Positions 1-8,659 of a stretch of DNA of 33,603 nucleotides are shown in pieces. The notes under the pieces were generated by a model. It searched no databases. It saw only the letters and a list, made by a program, of their open reading frames with translations, and had not been told where the DNA came from. The first letter of the stretch is position 1. Each line of letters begins with the position of its first letter. Made by a program: the position numbers and the translations under genes. Source of the stretch: Bacillota bacterium (GTDB lineage Bacteria; Bacillota; Clostridia; Christensenellales; Aristaeellaceae); NCBI GenBank assembly GCA_023415715.1, contig JAEZJP010000040.1, forward strand, positions 1 to 33,603, written 5' to 3'.

Positions 1-1
1 C

Positions 2-1039
2 GTCGTTTGCAGCCGCTATGGCAACGGGCATATCAATACCACATATCTGGTGGAAACCGACTTAAAGTCACGCTACATATTGCAAAAGGTCAACCGCCAT
101 ATATTCCGGGATGTGCCCGCGCTGATGGAAAACATTCAGGCTGTTACCGACCATCTTTGGAAAAAGAATCCCGATCCCAAGCGGGTTCTTCGCCTAACGC
201 CGGCCTTAAGCGGCGCGCCATATGTTATGGATGAAGCCGGGGATTACTGGCGGGCCTATGTCTTTATCGAAGACAGCCTGTGCCTGGAGAAGTCGGAATC
301 AGCGGAGGAATTCTACCAAAGCGGCGTGGCTTTCGGCCAATTTCAAAGCCAGCTTTCAGATTTTCCCGCAGACAGGCTGCATGAAACGATCCCCGGCTTT
401 CACGATACTGTAAAACGCTATCATCGCTTTCATGAAGTGTTGAAGGCCGACCCCATGCAAAGGGCGGGGAAAGTTAAAGCGGAGATCGACTTTGCCCTAA
501 AGCTTGAGGAAGATGCCGGCATCATGGTACGGATGCTGAAAAACGGCCAGCTTCCCTTACGGGTCACCCACAACGATGCCAAGCTCAACAATGTTCTTTT
601 GGATGCCCGCACTGGCATGCCCCTTTGCGTGGTGGATCTGGACACGGTGATGCCCGGGCTGTGCGGCAATGATTTTGGCGATTCCATCCGCTTCGGGGCA
701 TCCACCGCCCTGGAGGATGAGAAGGATTTGAGCCGTGTCAGCCTGTCGCTTCCGCTGTTTGAAATGTATGCCAGGGGGTTCTTGCGTGCATGCGGCGAGA
801 GCCTCACGCCCCTGGAACTGGACACCCTGCCCCTTGCGGCCATGCTGATGACGCTGGAATGCGGGCTCCGGTTCCTGACTGACTACCTGGAAGGCGATAT
901 ATACTTCCGCACCCACCGCCCCGGGCACAACCTGGACCGCTGCAGGACGCAGCTTCATCTGGTGGCGGATATGGAGCACAAATTTGACGAAATGCAGAGC
1001 ATCATCCGCCAGGAGTCCAGCTGTATGATCCCGGCGTGA
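2..1039 (+). CDS. NahK-like sugar kinase, aminoglycoside phosphotransferase fold (5' end cut by window)
   Basis: The reading frame is open from base 2 to the TGA at 1037-1039. The GTG at 50 is probably an internal valine, because the codons before it (bases 17-49) already encode the nucleotide-binding loop YGNGHINTTYLV, typical of N-acetylhexosamine 1-kinase (NahK) and related APH-fold kinases. The catalytic loop THNDAKLNN (about nt 563-590) and the metal-binding VVDLDTVMPG (about nt 629-658) are intact, followed by GNDFGD. These enzymes phosphorylate the anomeric hydroxyl of a free sugar in the cytoplasm using ATP. The exact sugar cannot be read here. The next gene is an oxidoreductase fusion and then sugar-transporter pieces, consistent with a glycan-use operon. 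Only a few N-terminal residues should be missing. Confidence 0.8.
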   Translation, partial: VVCSRYGNGHINTTYLVETDLKSRYILQKVNRHIFRDVPALMENIQAVTDHLWKKNPDPKRVLRLTPALSGAPYVMDEAGDYWRAYVFIEDSLCLEKSESAEEFYQSGVAFGQFQSQLSDFPADRLHETIPGFHDTVKRYHRFHEVLKADPMQRAGKVKAEIDFALKLEEDAGIMVRMLKNGQLPLRVTHNDAKLNNVLLDARTGMPLCVVDLDTVMPGLCGNDFGDSIRFGASTALEDEKDLSRVSLSLPLFEMYARGFLRACGESLTPLELDTLPLAAMLMTLECGLRFLTDYLEGDIYFRTHRPGHNLDRCRTQLHLVADMEHKFDEMQSIIRQESSCMIPA

Positions 1040-1137
1040 TGCGGGTCTTCCATCAAAGTATACCGTAATTTTCCCATTGCGTCTTTAATGAAAATTCTTT
1101 TGTGACTATCCTTTACATTGAAAAGAGGGGTGTGTAT

Positions 1138-3645
1138 ATGTTCAAGCTGGCGATCATCGGCGCCGGACAGCGGGGTATGATTTACGGGGAAGCCGCAAAA
1201 AAAGGCGGCCTGGCCGAAATAGTAGCGGTGGCAGAACCCCATGCGGGCCGCCGTCAGGCTGCCGCCAAGGCTTTTTCCATTCCCACAGAGCATGTGTACG
1301 ACAGCGCGGAGGGATTGCTTAACGCCGGCAGGCTTGGTGACGCCCTCATCATCGCATCCATGGACAGGGATCATTACCGCCAGGCCATGACCGCCATGGA
1401 CTTGGGCTACCACCTGCTGCTGGAAAAGCCCGTTTCCCCGGACCCTGTAGAGTGCCTGCACATTGCGAAAAAAGCCGAGGAAACAGGCCGCACGGTCACG
1501 GTGTGCCATGTGCTAAGGTACGCGCCGTTTTTCAAGACGCTGAAGGCCATCATCGACAGCGGCGAAATGGGCCGGGTCATCTCCATCGTGCATAACGAAA
1601 ACGTGGGCAATTTCCATATGGCCCACTCCTTTGTGCGGGGCAATTGGCGCAAAAGCTTTGATAGCAGCCCCATCATCATGCAAAAATCCTGCCACGATAT
1701 GGATTTGCTCGTCTGGCTCACCGGCAGCGAGGCCGAACACGTCTCCTCCTTTGGGCAGCTGACCTATTTCAGGGAAGAGAACGCTCCTAAGGGCAGCGCG
1801 GCAAGATGCTTGGAATGCCCTGCGGCGGAAAACTGCCGCTTTGACGCCCGCAAGTGCTATCTGCCCATCGCCGGCAACTGGCCGGCATCGGTGTTGTCCC
1901 TTGACCAAACGGAAGAAGGGCTGCGCAAGGCCATCGCGGAGGGGCCCTATGGCCGGTGCGTGTACCGCTGCGACAATGATGTGTGCGACCATCAAATCGT
2001 GAACATACAGTTCAAAAACGGCGTCACCGCAGCCTTCAGCTTAAGCGCGTTCACCAACCGCATCTCGCGTACCATCAAAGTGATGTGCGAGCATGGGGAG
2101 ATCCGGGGTTCTGAATATGATAACCGGATCGAAATCATTCCTTTCGTATCCACTGGCGAGGGCGAGACGAACGCCCGCACCGTCTTCCCCGATCAAACAT
2201 CGGGCGGCCACAACGGCGGGGATGACGGGCTGATGCGGGACTTTCTGGCGCTTTTGCAGTCAAAGAGCGGCAGCGCCGCCACCTCCATCGCAAGGTCGGT
2301 AGAAAGCCATCTCATCGCCTGCGCTGCGGAGGACTCGCGCGTTTCCAACAAAACGGTGGACATGGAAAAATACCGCAGGGAGCTTTCCGCCGCGGCAAAG
2401 GAGACGGTCACGGAAGATATGCTGCATGCCTGGGCCGAATATGCCGGGATGAAGCTGCCCGAGGGCGTGGAGCAGTATATAAAGGGCATGGAAATGCCAA
2501 GGCAAACACACCTTATCGATCCTGACTTTTTGGACAGCGCCATGTTAAGGTGCGGCATGCCTTCGGAAAAGGTACAAATGCTTCGGGATGCGCTTGCTAA
2601 GATAGAGGCGGATGAAACCCTTTTGCGCCTGTCGCTTGTTTTGCGGCAGGATGCACTGGCAGCGCTAAACCGCGGCACAGCTTGCGATTTTCACCGGCCT
2701 GAACCCAAACCCTTACGCGGCTTTGCAAGGGACGCCTACGCATTTTTGTATGCATTGTCCTGCGTGGAGCCGGCGCTGAATAGGGCCGCCGGCCGGGGAA
2801 TCCCCAAGGAGCAGTACGAGTATGTGCCATGGATCATGGCCGACCGGCAGCTTAAAAAGTTTAAGGAGACCGGAGATATCGCCGTATCGGATTATCCCTG
2901 GGACATGAACTTTTACCTGTGCGCCATCTTCCTTATGGACCGCTTCTATTTCATCCCCTTCCGCTTTGGCACGCCGGAAGTGTGGCGGAGCAAAGTTGCC
3001 GGCCAAACCGTCGCGCTGTGGCCGGGAAACCAATTGATCCGCCGGGATGGGCAGCTGCAGGGTGTGAACGGTGTTTTAGACGATCAGGCGTTTCCCACCG
3101 TCTGGCGGGAGGATGAATTGTCGGTCACCGCACACCCGGTGAACCCCACAGGCATTGTGGAAAAAGATACCGTCACACTTTCAAAGTCCGAATGGAAAAA
3201 AGTGCTTCAAGAAGGAGATTACACGCTGGCGCTGCACATTCCAGGCGGCGAAGGGTACAACCCGGAGCGTCTGAAAAATTCCATGGAGCTTGCCTTGCGG
3301 TTCTATGATACCTACTTCCCCTCCCTTAAGATCAAGGGCTTCTGGAGCGAAAGCTGGCTGTATGATCCCGGTCTCAAGGCGCTGCTGCCCAAGGAAAGCA
3401 ACATTGTAAGGGTGCAGGAGCAATTATACTGCTACCCCACCATGGAGGGTGGCGAAATGGCATACAAAGAAGTGTTTGGAGATACAGAGCTTGATTTGGA
3501 CACGTATCAGCCTAAGACGCGTCTGGAAAAAGCCATGGTGGACTGCTACAAAAAGGGCATCCATTTCCATACCACCGGCATGTTCGTGCTGAGGGAGGAT
3601 GTTCAGGCGGTCGGATCATCTCCCTATCTTTCAAGGGATCTCTGA
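1138..3645 (+). CDS. Gfo/Idh/MocA-family dehydrogenase fused to a GNAT-like acyltransferase module
   Basis: I chose ATG 1138 (835 aa) because AAAGAGGGG lies just upstream and the protein then opens with a Rossmann strand and GAGQRG loop (residues 8-13). Residues 1 to about 410 are a Gfo/Idh/MocA sugar oxidoreductase, with EKPV at 96-99 and KSCHDMD at 183-189. A four-Cys insert (C224, C227, C233, C240) may bind a metal and is seen in one branch of the family. Residues from about 415 to 835 have no dehydrogenase features and resemble the clostridial acyltransferase-domain proteins (NAT_N/NAT_C type), which normally stand alone. No stop or ribosome site separates the halves, so this is one polypeptide. 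The likely job is oxidation or epimerisation of a sugar derivative and acyl transfer in the same pathway; substrates are unknown. A perfect AGGAGGTGA (3649-3657) follows for the next gene. Confidence 0.8.
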   Translation: MFKLAIIGAGQRGMIYGEAAKKGGLAEIVAVAEPHAGRRQAAAKAFSIPTEHVYDSAEGLLNAGRLGDALIIASMDRDHYRQAMTAMDLGYHLLLEKPVSPDPVECLHIAKKAEETGRTVTVCHVLRYAPFFKTLKAIIDSGEMGRVISIVHNENVGNFHMAHSFVRGNWRKSFDSSPIIMQKSCHDMDLLVWLTGSEAEHVSSFGQLTYFREENAPKGSAARCLECPAAENCRFDARKCYLPIAGNWPASVLSLDQTEEGLRKAIAEGPYGRCVYRCDNDVCDHQIVNIQFKNGVTAAFSLSAFTNRISRTIKVMCEHGEIRGSEYDNRIEIIPFVSTGEGETNARTVFPDQTSGGHNGGDDGLMRDFLALLQSKSGSAATSIARSVESHLIACAAEDSRVSNKTVDMEKYRRELSAAAKETVTEDMLHAWAEYAGMKLPEGVEQYIKGMEMPRQTHLIDPDFLDSAMLRCGMPSEKVQMLRDALAKIEADETLLRLSLVLRQDALAALNRGTACDFHRPEPKPLRGFARDAYAFLYALSCVEPALNRAAGRGIPKEQYEYVPWIMADRQLKKFKETGDIAVSDYPWDMNFYLCAIFLMDRFYFIPFRFGTPEVWRSKVAGQTVALWPGNQLIRRDGQLQGVNGVLDDQAFPTVWREDELSVTAHPVNPTGIVEKDTVTLSKSEWKKVLQEGDYTLALHIPGGEGYNPERLKNSMELALRFYDTYFPSLKIKGFWSESWLYDPGLKALLPKESNIVRVQEQLYCYPTMEGGEMAYKEVFGDTELDLDTYQPKTRLEKAMVDCYKKGIHFHTTGMFVLREDVQAVGSSPYLSRDL

Positions 3646-3661
3646 CACAGGAGGTGACCTC

Positions 3662-4066
3662 ATGCTGCAGCCGGCGATTACAAACCGGACGGACAAACGG
3701 ACAGGCGCAGGCCGGGAGCTTTGGAGCAACAGAGCACTGTATCTGATGTGCGTGCCCGCTATGGTGCTTTTGTTGATGTTCTGCTATGTGCCCCTGGGCG
3801 GCCTCTATATGGCATTCACCAATTTCAACGCGGTGGACGGCATATTCGGCAGTCCTTTTGTGGGGCTGGATAATTTCCTTTTCTTTTTCAACAACCCCTA
3901 CTGCTGGACGGTAATCAAAAACACCTTGGTCATCAACTTCTTTGGCATACTGCTTGGTACGGCGCTGCCGGTGACCATCGCCCCTCCGCCTACGCCCCTT
4001 CCTCCGGTATGTATCAGTTCGTGTGCGTGCGCCAGGACCTGCTCTGACCAGGTACTTTGCCGATGA
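3662..4066 (+). pseudogene. Truncated LplB-type sugar ABC transporter permease
   Basis: ATG 3662 sits behind a perfect AGGAGGTGA and starts a typical LplB/YtcQ-family permease: a short cytoplasmic tail, a first membrane helix (about residues 25-50, ALYLMCVPAMVLLLMFCYV), the FVGLDNF loop, and a second helix ending GTALPVTIA. Family members run to about 300 residues. Here the resemblance stops near base 3982, after about 107 residues, and the frame continues as a proline/cysteine-rich tail to the TGA at 4064-4066. The rest of this permease and its usual partner permease (YtcP type) are absent, and the sequence passes directly into a solute-binding protein. It cannot form a transporter as it stands. 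Either a deletion occurred or the assembly joined wrongly at this point. Confidence 0.75.
3985..4044 (+). pseudogene. Short orphan fragment of a solute-binding protein in a third frame
   Basis: Frame 1 from 3985 to 4044 reads SAYAPSSGMYQFVCVRQDLL and then meets TGA at 4045. This resembles the stretch in LplA/DUF3502-type solute-binding proteins where a substrate-cleft segment leads into an R-K/Q-D-L motif, normally in the N-terminal third. It lies between the permease stump and the C-terminal part of the same kind of protein, each in a different frame. A 7-base direct repeat CGCCCCT (3979-3985 and 3993-3999) sits at the permease side. The match is short, so the assignment is tentative. Confidence 0.4.
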
Positions 4067-4904
4067 ACAGTATTTCCGGGTCGGTTTTGCGGAGCTGGCC
4101 GTATTCGGCGAGGAAACACAAAAAGCCTATTCCTATGCAGAATCTGAAGCCTTCAAGAAGGTCGCCCAGTTCAACCGCGACATGTACCTGGAAGGCCTGT
4201 ACAGCGACGACCTGACCATCAAGTACAATGAGCGCGACAGCCGCATGCAGACCGGCCTGTACCTGTGGGTGGAAGGTTCCCTTGGCAAGGAAAACGAGAT
4301 CATCGGTTCGGTGAAGGCCAATGCCCCCGATGCTGTGCTCAAGTCTTACCTGCTGTCCCCCGAAAAGCCCCGCTACATCAACGCCACAGGCGGTGAAGTG
4401 ATCTGCGTGCCCTACTCCGCCCAAAATCCCGCCGGCGCCATCAAATTCCTGAACTGGCTGTATTCCTCTCAGGAGAATTACCTGTTCTGCCTGTATGGAC
4501 AAAAGGGCGTGGACTATGATGTCAATGCCGACGGCCGCCTGGTTCCTTTAAGCGACTCAGCCAAGGGCGAGGGCTATTTCTACGAGTGGATGTTCCGCAA
4601 CGTGAACTATCAGGTGTTCCCGGAGACCCTGCCCCAGGAATACATTGACAAGTACCTTGGCTGGGACAAGGAAGCAACAGCCTCCAAAATGCTGGGCTTC
4701 AAGTTCAGCAATGCCAATGTTGTGGATACCGAAACTGCCTGCAACCAGGTGTTTGGCCAGAAGCTTGCCCCCGTTCTCTACGGCTTTGTAGATTTTGAGA
4801 CAGAGTACCCCGCCGCCATCGAGGCTTTGAAAGCCGCCGGCATTGACCAGTATATCGCTGAGATTAACCGGCAGTTGGAAGAGTTCAAGGCCGCGCAGAA
4901 GTAA
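4023..4904 (+). pseudogene. C-terminal part of an extracellular solute-binding protein (DUF3502 type)
   Basis: From about base 4053 the frame reads TRYFADEQYF and continues for some 285 residues as the second half of a family-1 sugar-binding lipoprotein, ending in a DUF3502-like domain (MLGFKFSNANV, then a helix ending in ALKAAGIDQYIAEINRQL). There is no signal peptide, lipobox or ribosome site; the only available start, GTG 4023, has no Shine-Dalgarno sequence. The N-terminal half is therefore missing. Intact proteins of this family are about 500 residues, anchored outside the membrane, and deliver oligosaccharides or lipo-sugars to LplB/YtcP permeases. The reading frame from 4053 to TAA 4902-4904 is undamaged, so the loss is recent or artefactual. 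A strong terminator follows directly. Confidence 0.75.
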
Positions 4905-4920
4905 CCAGCAAGAAAAAAAG

Positions 4921-4957
4921 GGGGGAATTCCGCTTAGTGCGGAATTCCCCCTTTTTT
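4921..4957 (+). terminator. Strong intrinsic terminator of the sugar locus
   Basis: A perfect 13-bp stem (GGGGGAATTCCGC, 4921-4933, with 4939-4951) encloses the loop TTAGT and is followed by six T. It starts 16 bases after the solute-binding protein stop and closes the operon. Confidence 0.93.
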
Positions 4958-5056
4958 ATGTCAGGAAGGCCCCAATCACTTGAGAACATATCATGCAAGG
5001 ATTCCATATTATATATGGGAAGAACATCTTTTCTATACGGAAAGGAGTAGCCACCC

Positions 5057-6010
5057 ATGAGTACAAGAGAATTTTTCGGCATTGTTGTCGAAAGTGCCAG
5101 ACGAAGGATAAGCATTTTCGACACGAACACGTTTGAAGTACTGCAGCAACTACCGCTCGACGCAGACATCCTTGATGTTGCGATCAACAATAACTGCACG
5201 CGCGCCTTCGTATCATCCTTCAACAGCAAAACAATGTTTCAGATAGATCTGTGCGCAGTGCCGGCCCGCGTTGAAGGCAGCGCGGTTTCCCCAACGTTTC
5301 TTGAGGATGTGGCGGTAACACCGGACGGCAAATTCGCGCTGTCTGTAGACGGTTCCGCCTCGAATCAGGATATCGTGTCCTATTCAGCCAGACTAAACGC
5401 ATTTGTATCGACACTGCCCACCAGCGCACAGGCCGTTGCTATTTCTCCTGAATGCCGCGACCTTGTATTGACGGCGCAGTTCTTCAACAACAATGTTCAC
5501 AGGTTCGTGATCAATCCCAACGGCTCCTTGGAGGACACAGGGCAAAGTTTCCCCGCCGGGCCGAGCCCGATCAATATCATTTTCAGCCCCAATGGGCAGT
5601 TTGCCTTTGTGGCCAATGCAAATGGCAGCAACAGCAGCATCAGCGTGTTGAGCACGCTTATCCCAACTAATGTCACGCTGCTTGGCAGCACGCGCTCCTC
5701 CGATAGCCCGCAGAGCCTGGCCATCACGCGTGACGGCAGGCATGTATTCGCGCTTACGGCTTCAAATGTCGATATTTATGACTTCGATCCGGTCGCGGGC
5801 AGCCTGACGCTTCTGCGCTCGTTCGCCCACGGGCTAGGCATCACATCGTATTTCGGCGTGGACCAGATCGCTCTGGATGCCTGCGAGACAAAACTGTTTA
5901 TTTCCGCCCGCGGACAGGTGGCCGTATTTACCACCTTCGGTCTGCGGCTTGGCCAGGTTTTGGGTGCGGAAGGCCCTGGAGGTATCGCGATCTGCCATAT
6001 GCGGTCTTAA
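5057..6010 (+). CDS. YncE/YVTN-like beta-propeller protein, cytoplasmic
   Basis: ATG 5057 follows GGAAAGGAG and gives 317 residues. The protein is built of repeating four-strand blades with recurring VAVTPDGKFAL, IIFSPNGQFAFVANAN and LAITRDGRHVFAL segments, the pattern of seven-bladed YncE/lactonase-like propellers. There is no signal peptide or membrane segment, so it should stay inside the cell. No catalytic set is evident, so I do not assign lactonase activity; a scaffold or binding role is equally possible. The gene stands alone, flanked by terminators at 4921-4957 and 6085-6119. Its style (many Asn/Ser/Thr, few Lys) differs from nearby genes, which could reflect acquisition by transfer, but that is only an impression. 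Confidence 0.7.
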   Translation: MSTREFFGIVVESARRRISIFDTNTFEVLQQLPLDADILDVAINNNCTRAFVSSFNSKTMFQIDLCAVPARVEGSAVSPTFLEDVAVTPDGKFALSVDGSASNQDIVSYSARLNAFVSTLPTSAQAVAISPECRDLVLTAQFFNNNVHRFVINPNGSLEDTGQSFPAGPSPINIIFSPNGQFAFVANANGSNSSISVLSTLIPTNVTLLGSTRSSDSPQSLAITRDGRHVFALTASNVDIYDFDPVAGSLTLLRSFAHGLGITSYFGVDQIALDACETKLFISARGQVAVFTTFGLRLGQVLGAEGPGGIAICHMRS

Positions 6011-6084
6011 TGAACGCATGCCGGATAGATAAGGCAGCATCTAAAAAAACCATTATGTCGGATCAAGTTTCTTTATATTATTGG

Positions 6085-6119
6085 AAGCCGGATGTACCTT
6101 CGGGTACGATCCGGCTTTT
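6085..6119 (+). terminator. Intrinsic terminator with UUCG tetraloop
   Basis: AAGCCGGAT (6085-6093) pairs with ATCCGGCTT (6109-6117), and GTACC pairs with GGTAC around a TTCG loop with one bulged G. TTTT spans 6116-6119. It terminates the propeller gene. Confidence 0.85.
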
Positions 6120-6166
6120 ATTCTATCTTAAGCAGGTGGCTCAGGCCATCTCAACCGTTCCAACTA

Positions 6167-6195
6167 TTTACAATACTGGTGATTCATGATACATT
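6167..6195 (+). promoter_or_regulatory. Probable sigma-A promoter of the nitroreductase gene
   Basis: TTTACA (6167-6172) and TACATT (6190-6195) are separated by 17 bases, 28 bases before the ATG. The -10 match is moderate. Confidence 0.45.
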
Positions 6196-6223
6196 GATGC
6201 CACAAAGAACGGGAGGTATTATC

Positions 6224-6802
6224 ATGGATGTACTGCAAGCAATTGAAAGCCGCAGAAGCATAAGAAAGTTCAAAGCAGACCCGCTCCCGCATGAGACAAT
6301 TGAAACTATACTGGATGCAGCCCGCCTTGCGCCGTCCGGCAAAAACAATCAGCCATGGCGATTCGTTATTGTTGAGAACGATGCGCGCGAGCAGATGTTT
6401 TCCTGCCTGCAGGCAGGACTCAAAGCGTCTATTGAAAAAGGCATACCGACAGGCAGTGCGGAAAACACTTTCCGGATCATGCGGGAAGCTCCCGTAACGA
6501 TTTTCATATTCAACCCCAAGGATAATGCGCCATGGAGCGAACAGACAATTCCGGAACGGGTCTTCAGGATCGTCAACACCCAGTCTGTTGGGGCGGCCAT
6601 CCAGAACATGCTGTTGCGCGCACAGGAACTGGGTATAGGCTCCTTGTGGATTTGTGATACTTTCAGTGCCTATAGTGAGCTTTGTTCATGGCTTGGGCGG
6701 GATTCACTTCTTGTCGCAGCAGTTTCCCTAGGGTATCCTGCCGAATCACCTGCAGCCAGGCCGAGACTTTCTCTGGATGATCTGGTAGAGTGGCGCGGCT
6801 AA
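6224..6802 (+). CDS. Nitroreductase-family FMN oxidoreductase
   Basis: ATG 6224 follows GGGAGG and gives 192 residues, the usual size of this fold. The N-terminus AIESRRSIRKF supplies the FMN-phosphate-binding Arg pair. LAPSGKNNQPW (about 36-46) is the standard Ser/Asn flavin contact, and IQNMLLRAQELGIGSLWI is the family's central helix-strand. The C-terminal VSLGYPAESPAARPR matches the VxlGyP...R closure. These dimeric cytoplasmic flavoproteins use NAD(P)H to reduce nitro, quinone or other electrophilic compounds; the physiological substrate is not predictable. An upstream ATG at 6092 lies inside the terminator hairpin and is not used. The next gene, on the other strand, is also a redox enzyme. 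Confidence 0.88.
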   Translation: MDVLQAIESRRSIRKFKADPLPHETIETILDAARLAPSGKNNQPWRFVIVENDAREQMFSCLQAGLKASIEKGIPTGSAENTFRIMREAPVTIFIFNPKDNAPWSEQTIPERVFRIVNTQSVGAAIQNMLLRAQELGIGSLWICDTFSAYSELCSWLGRDSLLVAAVSLGYPAESPAARPRLSLDDLVEWRG

Positions 6803-6833
6803 ACCGGTTTGATGGCATTGTAACTCTCGAAGA

Positions 6834-8516
6834 CTATGCCTGTACCTTCACCATTTGCAAAAGGGAAACCAATTGCTCCATATTCTTGCGGCCAAAGTAT
6901 GTCTGTTCATCATTGATAACCAGGCAGGGTACGCTCATCACATGGTATTTTTCCATAAGAGCAGGGTAATGGACCACATCAAATACTTCCGCCTCCACCA
7001 GCGGATTTTCCAAAGCAATGCGCTGAGCCGCCATCACCAGGTCGGGACACATGGTACAGGACAGGGTAACGAGAATTTTCAGGTTCAGCTTGAAACCTAA
7101 CTGCCGTGCCTCTACAAGTGCCTCCCCCTGATTCTCTCCCGCGCCTCCGGCCGCCTTCACGGTTTCCAGGAAGCTGTCCAGCTCATGCCCGCCCGGCACG
7201 CCGTGGAACTGGGCACGCAGGAATTCTCCTTCCTCATTGAGAATGCGGATCGCAGGATACCACTGCCCCGCAGGATAAGAAGCTTCCTTATCGAACCGGA
7301 CAGACACATTCTCATGCGCGTCTGCGATTTCATGAAGGAATGTCTCCACCTTGCGGCTTAAGTCACTGTCGTCCAGCAAGCCTTCCAGCACCACTTTGCT
7401 CTGAAGGGATGAAAATGCTTTCCGTATTTTTTCCATCACGTTTTCAGGGATCATGGCCGCAGGCTTAGGTTCGGGCTTTGGCACAGCGGATTCAGGAGCG
7501 GCAGTTTCCTGTTCATGCTCTTTAGGCTTTGATCCGGTTTCCGCCGCCGCATTTGGAGCCTGCCCTTTTTCATAGCCCTTTTCATGCAGTTGGAAGATAT
7601 ATTTTTCCAAAGATGTGGCGGCAACTGCCCCGTCGGAAACGGCGGTGACCACCTGGCGCAAAGGCTTCACGCACAGGTCTCCGGCAGCGTACACGCCGTC
7701 CAGGCTGGTTTTTTGATGAGCATCGGTCACCACATAGCCGTCCTCGTTAAGCTTCACCTTGCCATGAAGCAGCGCAGTGGCCGGCAGATAACCGGCGAAT
7801 ATGAACATACCAAATTTCTCGCCGGGCTTAGCGTTATATTCCCAGGTTTTCTCCGTACGGTTGTCACGGAACACCGTGCGCCGAAGGGCCGTATCGCCCT
7901 CCACCCGGACCACCTCGGTATGATAGGATATATCGATCTTGGGATGCTCCTTGGCAGGCTTAGCAATGGCCTTGCTGCAGGAGAAGTCACCCTTGCGCAT
8001 GATGATGTGCACACTTCTGGCAAAACGGGTCAAAAACACTGCTTCCTCCGCCGCGGAAAATCCGCCGCCGATGACGAACACATCCATCCCGGCAAAAAAC
8101 TCGCCGTCACATGTGGCGCAATAGGTAATGCCCCGCCCCTTATACTCCTCCTCGCCGGGAAAGCCGATCTTGCGGGGATTGGCGCCCATGGCTGCAATAA
8201 TGCCCAGCGCCGTATATTCCCCACGGCTGGTCTTCACCCGCTTAACCGGCTTGTCAAGCAAAAGCTCCGTTACTTCCGCGGTTAAAAATTCTGTTCCGAA
8301 CTGCTCCGCCTGTCGGTGCATGACATCCGTCAGTTCCTGGCCGCTGGCGGTCAATACGCCGGGATAGTTCACCACTTCCGAGGTGATGGCCACCTGCCCG
8401 CCAGGGCGGCCTTTTTCCACCACCAGCACGCTGTACTTGGCCCGGGTCAGATAGATGGCGGCCGACAGCCCTGCCGGTCCCGCCCCTACGATGATGACGT
8501 CATAATGCTTATCCAT
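6834..8516 (-). CDS. Thioredoxin-reductase-like flavoprotein with a C-terminal AhpF-type redox module
   Basis: I start at ATG 8516 (560 aa) because GGAGG lies 7 bases upstream and MDKHYDVIIVGAGPAG then begins the FAD-binding fold; seven codons further up have no ribosome site. Residues 1 to about 320 are a TrxB core with the redox pair C133-A-T-C136, the NADP loop VIGGGFSAAEEA and the closing YAAGDL. An Ala/Pro/Glu linker (about 325-380) follows. Residues 383-560 match the N-terminal double thioredoxin fold of AhpF: a Cys-less fold containing GVPGGHE, then a fold with C487-T-M-C490 and the cis-Pro loop VPCLVIN. In AhpF this module comes first; here it is last. It should pass electrons from NAD(P)H through FAD to the CxxC and then to a peroxiredoxin or other disulfide partner. 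No AhpC gene is adjacent. Confidence 0.9.
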   Translation of the reverse strand: MDKHYDVIIVGAGPAGLSAAIYLTRAKYSVLVVEKGRPGGQVAITSEVVNYPGVLTASGQELTDVMHRQAEQFGTEFLTAEVTELLLDKPVKRVKTSRGEYTALGIIAAMGANPRKIGFPGEEEYKGRGITYCATCDGEFFAGMDVFVIGGGFSAAEEAVFLTRFARSVHIIMRKGDFSCSKAIAKPAKEHPKIDISYHTEVVRVEGDTALRRTVFRDNRTEKTWEYNAKPGEKFGMFIFAGYLPATALLHGKVKLNEDGYVVTDAHQKTSLDGVYAAGDLCVKPLRQVVTAVSDGAVAATSLEKYIFQLHEKGYEKGQAPNAAAETGSKPKEHEQETAAPESAVPKPEPKPAAMIPENVMEKIRKAFSSLQSKVVLEGLLDDSDLSRKVETFLHEIADAHENVSVRFDKEASYPAGQWYPAIRILNEEGEFLRAQFHGVPGGHELDSFLETVKAAGGAGENQGEALVEARQLGFKLNLKILVTLSCTMCPDLVMAAQRIALENPLVEAEVFDVVHYPALMEKYHVMSVPCLVINDEQTYFGRKNMEQLVSLLQMVKVQA

Positions 8517-8554
8517 GGATGCCTCCAGAAATCCCAAGGGATTGTTTATATTGG

Positions 8555-8583
8555 ATTATATACCCATACGGCCGAAATAATAA
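8555..8583 (-). promoter_or_regulatory. Probable promoter of the TrxB/AhpF-like gene
   Basis: On the minus strand a perfect TATAAT (8555-8560) lies 17 bases after TTATTA (8578-8583), with the gene start at 8516. The -10 is convincing; the -35 is weak. Confidence 0.5.
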
Positions 8584-8611
8584 ACGGTTTATGGTGCCGG
8601 ATACATTTGCA

Positions 8612-8640
8612 TAAAAAAACGCGCCTTTTGATGGCGCGCT
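8612..8640 (-). terminator. Terminator after the Fe-alcohol dehydrogenase
   Basis: On the minus strand CGCGCC (8633-8638) pairs with GGCGCG (8620-8625), then seven T (8613-8619). It separates the dehydrogenase operon from the reductase gene downstream. Confidence 0.85.
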
Positions 8641-8659
8641 TCTCATTTTTATAGGATAG

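Noticed and set aside
4958..5056. Possible sporulation-type promoter (CATATTAT) before the propeller gene
   Set aside because: A -10-like box alone is present in an AT-rich gap; I could not find a convincing -35 at correct spacing.
7584..8285. 233-codon open frame on the plus strand
   Set aside because: Antisense to the TrxB/AhpF-like gene and without a start signal.
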